From Bacteroidota bacterium (GTDB lineage Bacteria; Bacteroidota; Bacteroidia; Flavobacteriales; Flavobacteriaceae), in NCBI GenBank assembly GCA_023390775.1, contig JAEWCF010000072.1, positions 1 through 7,921 on the forward strand: DNA of 7,921 nt. Direction: 5' to 3'. Position 1 is the stretch's first letter. The number at the start of each line of letters is the position of its first letter. The position numbers were made by a program, and so were the translations under genes. Under the pieces are notes generated by a model. That model saw only the letters and a list, made by a program, of their open reading frames with translations. It was not told the origin of the DNA and did no database searches. This document shows, one piece after another, positions 5,128 to 7,921 of the stretch.

Positions 5128-6186
5128 ATGATCAACCTCTACAACGCCCAAATCGAATCCCTTTCCATCCACCGCGTCGGCAACAAGAGCCGGAACGAAC
5201 CGGTCTTTCTTTCGTCGGAACCGTATAAGCTCAACGACGAGATCGCGCCGCTGTTGAAGGAGTTTTTCCTGAAACAGTTTCGCGAGAAGGAGGAAAATTA
5301 TTACCAGTTTGCGCACGACGTGAATCTGGATTACCACGATATGTACAAGATGTCGAATGAGATCTTTACGAATCCTTCTTCCACCCACGAAATTTCAAAA
5401 CGCATCACGCAGCACCTTTATGACCAGTCGGCACACCCGCACATCAAGCCGGGAGAAGTTTACATCGCGCACATCACCAATGTGACCATCGACAACAATC
5501 CGTGCGACGTGATCGGGATCTTCAAGAGCGAGATCCAGCAGGATTTCCTTCAGTTCCGCGAAGCCGGCGAACAGCTCGAGATGCTATTGCAACAGGGCAT
5601 CAGCCTGAACAAACTCGACAAGGGCTGCCTGATCTTCAACTACAAGCAGGACGAGGGTTACAAAATTTTGACGGTGGACTCAAACCGTTACGATGCACGC
5701 TACTGGCTCGAGCATTTCCTGAGCGTGGACGCCTTCGAGGACGAAAATTTCATCACCAAGAAATACCTCAAATTCTGCCAGAACTTTGCAAAAGACGTCG
5801 TTCTTCCTGCCGAGGACAAAAAAGAAGAGGTGATGTTCATGAACCGTTCGGTGAACTTTTTTGCCAAGAATGACGAGTTCGAGGAAACCAAATTCCTCAA
5901 CGAAGTGCTGGACAATCCCGACCTGATCCCCGAGTTCAAGAGCTACAAGGTGGACAAGGGCGCCAAGTACAGCATCGAGGACGTGACCAATTTCCCCATT
6001 GCGAACGCCGCGGTTTCGGATGCGCGCAAGTCCATTCGCAACGTGATCAACCTCGACACCAACATCCAGATCAAACTCGATTTCATCAACCCGGAAAGCG
6101 CCGAAAAATTTGTCGAAAAAGGCTGGGACGAGGAAAAACAGATGTATTATTACCTGGTTTATTTCAACAAGGAACAAAAGAGTTAA
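5128..6186 (+). CDS. Nucleoid-associated protein, NdpA/YejK-type (37-kDa family)
   Basis: The product is 352 residues, close to the usual length of the 37-kDa nucleoid-associated family, with no signal peptide or membrane segment. Recognisable family features are an N-terminal 'IHRVGNKS' start, a helical acidic section (about 38-85), and the central core 'YIAHITNVTIDNNPCDVIGIFKSE' (about 112-135), followed by 'LEMLLQQGISLNKLDKGCLIFN' and 'DSNRYDARYWLEHFL'. The C-terminal part contains 'NFPIANAAVSDARKSIRNVINLDTNIQIKLDF'. E. coli YejK associates with the nucleoid; the molecular role in Bacteroidota is not known. The gene stands alone: its upstream spacer is the heptamer array, and 105 bases with a new promoter follow. 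I see no Shine-Dalgarno sequence and no clear TAnnTTTG box before it. Family assignment is from recognised sequence pattern; symbol left empty because orthology to yejK is unproven. Confidence 0.85.
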   Translation: MINLYNAQIESLSIHRVGNKSRNEPVFLSSEPYKLNDEIAPLLKEFFLKQFREKEENYYQFAHDVNLDYHDMYKMSNEIFTNPSSTHEISKRITQHLYDQSAHPHIKPGEVYIAHITNVTIDNNPCDVIGIFKSEIQQDFLQFREAGEQLEMLLQQGISLNKLDKGCLIFNYKQDEGYKILTVDSNRYDARYWLEHFLSVDAFEDENFITKKYLKFCQNFAKDVVLPAEDKKEEVMFMNRSVNFFAKNDEFEETKFLNEVLDNPDLIPEFKSYKVDKGAKYSIEDVTNFPIANAAVSDARKSIRNVINLDTNIQIKLDFINPESAEKFVEKGWDEEKQMYYYLVYFNKEQKS

Positions 6187-6217
6187 ATAGTAAGTATTTA
6201 TTTACAACAATTAGTGG

Positions 6218-6244
6218 TTTTAGGTATTTCATCGATTAAATTTG
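6218..6244 (+). promoter_or_regulatory. Predicted promoter of the small zinc-ribbon-like gene
   Basis: TAAATTTG at 6237-6244 matches the Bacteroidota -7 box TAnnTTTG perfectly. The best upstream partner is TTTT at 6218-6221, only 15 bases away, which is shorter than usual, so the -33 half is weak. Transcription would start near 6250, leaving about 42 bases before the ATG at 6292. In that leader AGTACG (6263-6268) and CGTGCT (6274-6279) can form a small hairpin with one G-U pair. Confidence 0.55.
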
Positions 6245-6258
6245 CGCATAATCGATGA
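6229..6258. promoter_or_regulatory. Perfect 10-bp inverted repeat over the -7 box, operator-like
   Basis: TCATCGATTA (6229-6238) and TAATCGATGA (6249-6258) are exact reverse complements separated by 10 bases. The -7 box TAAATTTG (6237-6244) starts inside the left arm and fills much of the spacer, and the predicted transcription start falls in the right arm. A dimeric repressor bound here would block RNA polymerase. The arm centres are 20 bp apart, about two helical turns, as in many helix-turn-helix operators. The regulator is unknown and not encoded in this window as far as I can see. Confidence 0.5.
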
Positions 6259-6291
6259 TTCCAGTACGTTTATCGTGCTAATACAATAGCC

Positions 6292-6531
6292 ATGAAATCA
6301 ATTACTTACAAAGAGAATTCTTTTAAAGGCAGGATTTTGTGCGCGCTGTTCGGACACAAGTTCCGCACCACCAAGATCGTGACGGGTTATTTCAGGGAGT
6401 TTGAATGCAGCGTCTGCCACCTGCAGGTGACCAATGACGTTACCGGCCGCCACGTGTCGCTGACGCAGGAGCATCGGGAGATCAACGAGGCGCTCATCAC
6501 CCTTCATCAGCGCAGGCAGTCGCATCTGTAA
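6292..6531 (+). CDS. Small putative zinc-binding protein (C-x4-H ... C-x2-C)
   Basis: This is a 79-residue cytoplasmic protein with no signal peptide. Cys17 and His22 in 'LCALFGHKF', plus Cys39 and Cys42 in 'FECSVCHLQVT', form a plausible four-ligand zinc site. The 'C..FGHK....C..C' layout resembles DUF1660-type small proteins first noted in prophages, but no phage genes are visible here. The C-terminal third (about 50-79) is a charged helix ('LTQEHREINEALITLHQRRQ'). Function is unknown; nucleic-acid binding or a regulatory role is possible by analogy with other small zinc ribbons. It has its own promoter with an overlapping inverted repeat. The stop codon lies 60 bases before the ABC ATPase gene, so read-through into that operon is possible. 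Confidence 0.75.
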   Translation: MKSITYKENSFKGRILCALFGHKFRTTKIVTGYFREFECSVCHLQVTNDVTGRHVSLTQEHREINEALITLHQRRQSHL

Positions 6532-6581
6532 AATTTATCGGTAACAATTCTCTATATTGGTCGTCCTAACGCAACTTAACC

Positions 6582-6585
6582 AGGA
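6582..6585 (+). promoter_or_regulatory. Ribosome binding site supporting a TTG start
   Basis: AGGA lies 6 bases before the TTG at 6592. It matters because this gene has no in-frame ATG at its N-terminus and an in-frame TAA at 6577-6579 closes the frame just upstream. Confidence 0.5.
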
Positions 6586-6591
6586 AACCAA

Positions 6592-7497
6592 TTGGAAACC
6601 ATCTTATCGATCAGGAACCTCCACAAGCGATTCGGCCTCGTGCACGCTGTCAAGGGGGTATCGCTTGAAATCCACAAAGGAAATGTTTACGGGATACTCG
6701 GGCCCAACGGCAGCGGGAAATCCACAACGCTCGGGATCGTGCTCAACGTGGTCAACAAGACCTCCGGCGAATACGAATGGTTCGGCGGGAAAATGGAAAC
6801 CCACCAAGCCTTAAAAAAAGTCGGTGCGATCATCGAAAGGCCCAATTTCTACCCGTACATGACCGCCGAACAAAACCTTCGCCTGGTGTGCGACATCAAG
6901 GGATCGGGCTATGAAAAGGTGGCCGAAAAACTCGAGGTCGTCGGCCTGACCGAACGCAAGGACAGCAAATTCAGGACGTTTTCACTCGGGATGAAACAAC
7001 GGCTTGCGATCGCATCGGCATTGTTGAACGACCCCGAAATCCTCATCCTTGACGAACCCACAAACGGGCTCGACCCGCAGGGAATCCACCAAATCCGCGA
7101 CATCATCCGCAAAATCGCCTCGCAGGGCACCACGATCCTTCTGGCCTCGCATCTTTTGGACGAGGTGGAAAAGGTTTGTTCGCACGTGCTGGTTTTGCGC
7201 AAGGGTGAAATCCTCTATTCGGGCACCGTGGAGGGATTGACCGAGGGCGAACAATTTCTCGAGGTCTGTGCCGATGACATGCCCGGGCTGGAAGCTGCGC
7301 TGATGGATTTCCCCGGATTCCAGCGCGTGGTCGCCGAAAACGGAAAATTACTGGTGTATGTGAGCAGCCGCCCCGATGCATCGGCATTGAACCGTTTCCT
7401 AGTTACCCGGAACATCTACGCCAGCCACCTTTCCACGCGCCGCAACTCCCTTGAAGAACAATTCCTCGCCATCACCAACACACATTCCGCAAAATGA
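6592..7497 (+). CDS. ABC-2-type transporter ATP-binding protein (TTG start)
   Basis: The 301-residue nucleotide-binding subunit powers an export-type ABC transporter of the CcmA/BcrA-like group. Visible are Walker A 'GPNGSGKST' (37-45), a Q-loop region in which Glu82 ('IIERPNFYPYMT') stands at the usual Gln position as in many BcrA-like ATPases, the signature 'FSLGMKQR' (130-137), Walker B 'ILILDEP' (150-156) with catalytic Glu155, D-loop 'GLDP' and H-loop His187. A C-terminal extension (about 205-301) is typical of this group. All catalytic motifs are intact. The start is the TTG at 6592: an in-frame TAA at 6577 closes the frame upstream, AGGA is suitably placed, and 'METILSIRNLHKRFG' is a normal N-terminus for the family. 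Its stop overlaps the permease start as ATGA, so the two are coupled and form one transporter. A weak TATATTGG at 6553-6560 could be its own -7 box. Substrate unknown. Confidence 0.93.
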   Translation: METILSIRNLHKRFGLVHAVKGVSLEIHKGNVYGILGPNGSGKSTTLGIVLNVVNKTSGEYEWFGGKMETHQALKKVGAIIERPNFYPYMTAEQNLRLVCDIKGSGYEKVAEKLEVVGLTERKDSKFRTFSLGMKQRLAIASALLNDPEILILDEPTNGLDPQGIHQIRDIIRKIASQGTTILLASHLLDEVEKVCSHVLVLRKGEILYSGTVEGLTEGEQFLEVCADDMPGLEAALMDFPGFQRVVAENGKLLVYVSSRPDASALNRFLVTRNIYASHLSTRRNSLEEQFLAITNTHSAK

Positions 7498-7921
7498 ACC
7501 GCCTCCTTTCCATCGAACTCCAGAAAATCTGGCGCAGCCGGGCAAGCCGCGTCCTGACGATAAGTTATTTCGTGCTGTTGTCGTTTATCGCGCTCATCGC
7601 CTCGATCAAATTCGACATCGGCAGTTTCAAGCTTCACATCGCCGAGCAGGGAATCTTCAACTTTCCCTACATCTGGCACTTCAACACCTATATCGCGGCG
7701 ATCCTGAAACTGTTCCTCGCCATCGTAATCGTGTCCATGATGGCCAACGAATACAGCTACGGAACGCTCAAGCAAAACCTCATCGACGGGCTCAGCAAAA
7801 AAGAGTTCGTGACCTCCAAGTTCCTCACGGTTGTGCTCTTTGCGGCGGTTTCCACGGTCTTCATATTCGTGATGTCGCTGATCCTGGGGCTTTGCTTTTC
7901 GAGCTACACCGCACCGGGCAT
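7494..7921 (+). CDS. ABC-2-type transporter permease, C-terminus cut by window edge
   Basis: The first 142 residues are visible. 'MNRLLSIELQKIWRSRASRVL' is the amphipathic, basic N-terminal segment typical of ABC-2 permeases. It is followed by a membrane segment (about 22-38), an extracytoplasmic stretch (about 39-65, 'FDIGSFKLHIAEQGIFNFPYIWHF'), a second segment (about 67-84) and the cytoplasmic 'ANEYSYGTLKQNLIDGLSKKEFVTSKF' (85-111). This coupling-helix-like region, with 'E...GT...', is characteristic of the family. A third membrane segment (about 112-134) precedes the window edge. About 100 or more residues should follow. The ATG at 7494 overlaps the ATPase stop by four bases (ATGA), so this is the membrane partner of that ATPase. 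Substrate cannot be inferred. Confidence 0.9.
   Translation, partial: MNRLLSIELQKIWRSRASRVLTISYFVLLSFIALIASIKFDIGSFKLHIAEQGIFNFPYIWHFNTYIAAILKLFLAIVIVSMMANEYSYGTLKQNLIDGLSKKEFVTSKFLTVVLFAAVSTVFIFVMSLILGLCFSSYTAPG

Noticed and set aside
6187..6204. Rho-independent terminator after the nucleoid-associated gene
   Set aside because: Only a 4-5 bp AT stem can be drawn (AAATA with TATTT), with no T-run after it.
6534..6560. Separate promoter for the ABC operon (TTTA, 15 bases, TATATTGG)
   Set aside because: Both elements deviate from consensus and the spacing is short. I mention it under the ATPase gene but do not call it.

Overview
The window looks like chromosome of a member of the Bacteroidota, most likely a Flavobacteriaceae-type bacterium of moderate GC. 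The evidence is a TonB-dependent receptor with an N-terminal carboxypeptidase-regulatory-like domain and a 'VVVTA' TonB-box-like segment, a LytS-type (His_kinase) sensor kinase, almost no Shine-Dalgarno sequences, and promoters of the Bacteroidota type (TTTG, about 20 bases, TAnnTTTG). I see no tRNA, rRNA, CRISPR array, transposase or phage gene. No gene-free stretch exceeds 194 bases.

Left half, minus strand, read from right to left: an outer-membrane TonB-dependent receptor (3772-1643), then a secreted TPR-like protein (1539-928) that overlaps by one base (TAATG) a four-TM sensor histidine kinase running off the left edge (928 to below 1). The receptor promoter and the TPR-kinase promoter share a precise architecture. 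Each has two imperfect direct repeats (core GACGGTT) exactly 21 bp apart, then a TTTTCA -33-like element and a TA/GA-type -7 element at identical spacings. The repeats resemble the LytTR-type response-regulator site, and LytS-type kinases normally pair with LytTR regulators. I therefore infer that the receptor, the TPR protein and the kinase form one self-regulated envelope-signalling unit, with the regulator gene probably just beyond the left edge. This is the most interesting signal in the window.

Centre, plus strand: divergent from the receptor lies a gene for an exported YCII-domain protein (3878-4321). It is followed by a pRiA4b ORF-3-like protein with a very acidic tail (4391-4933), which has a textbook Bacteroidota promoter. 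The next spacer (4934-5127) holds a GT-rich arm and a CA-rich arm that are inverted copies of each other. The CA-rich arm is a degenerate heptamer array running almost to the start codon of a nucleoid-associated (NdpA/YejK-type) protein gene (5128-6186).

Right end, plus strand: a small putative zinc-binding protein (6292-6531), whose -7 box sits inside a perfect 10-bp inverted repeat that looks like an operator. It is followed by an ABC-2-type export pair: the ATPase (6592-7497, TTG start) overlaps by ATGA the permease (7494 to beyond the right edge).
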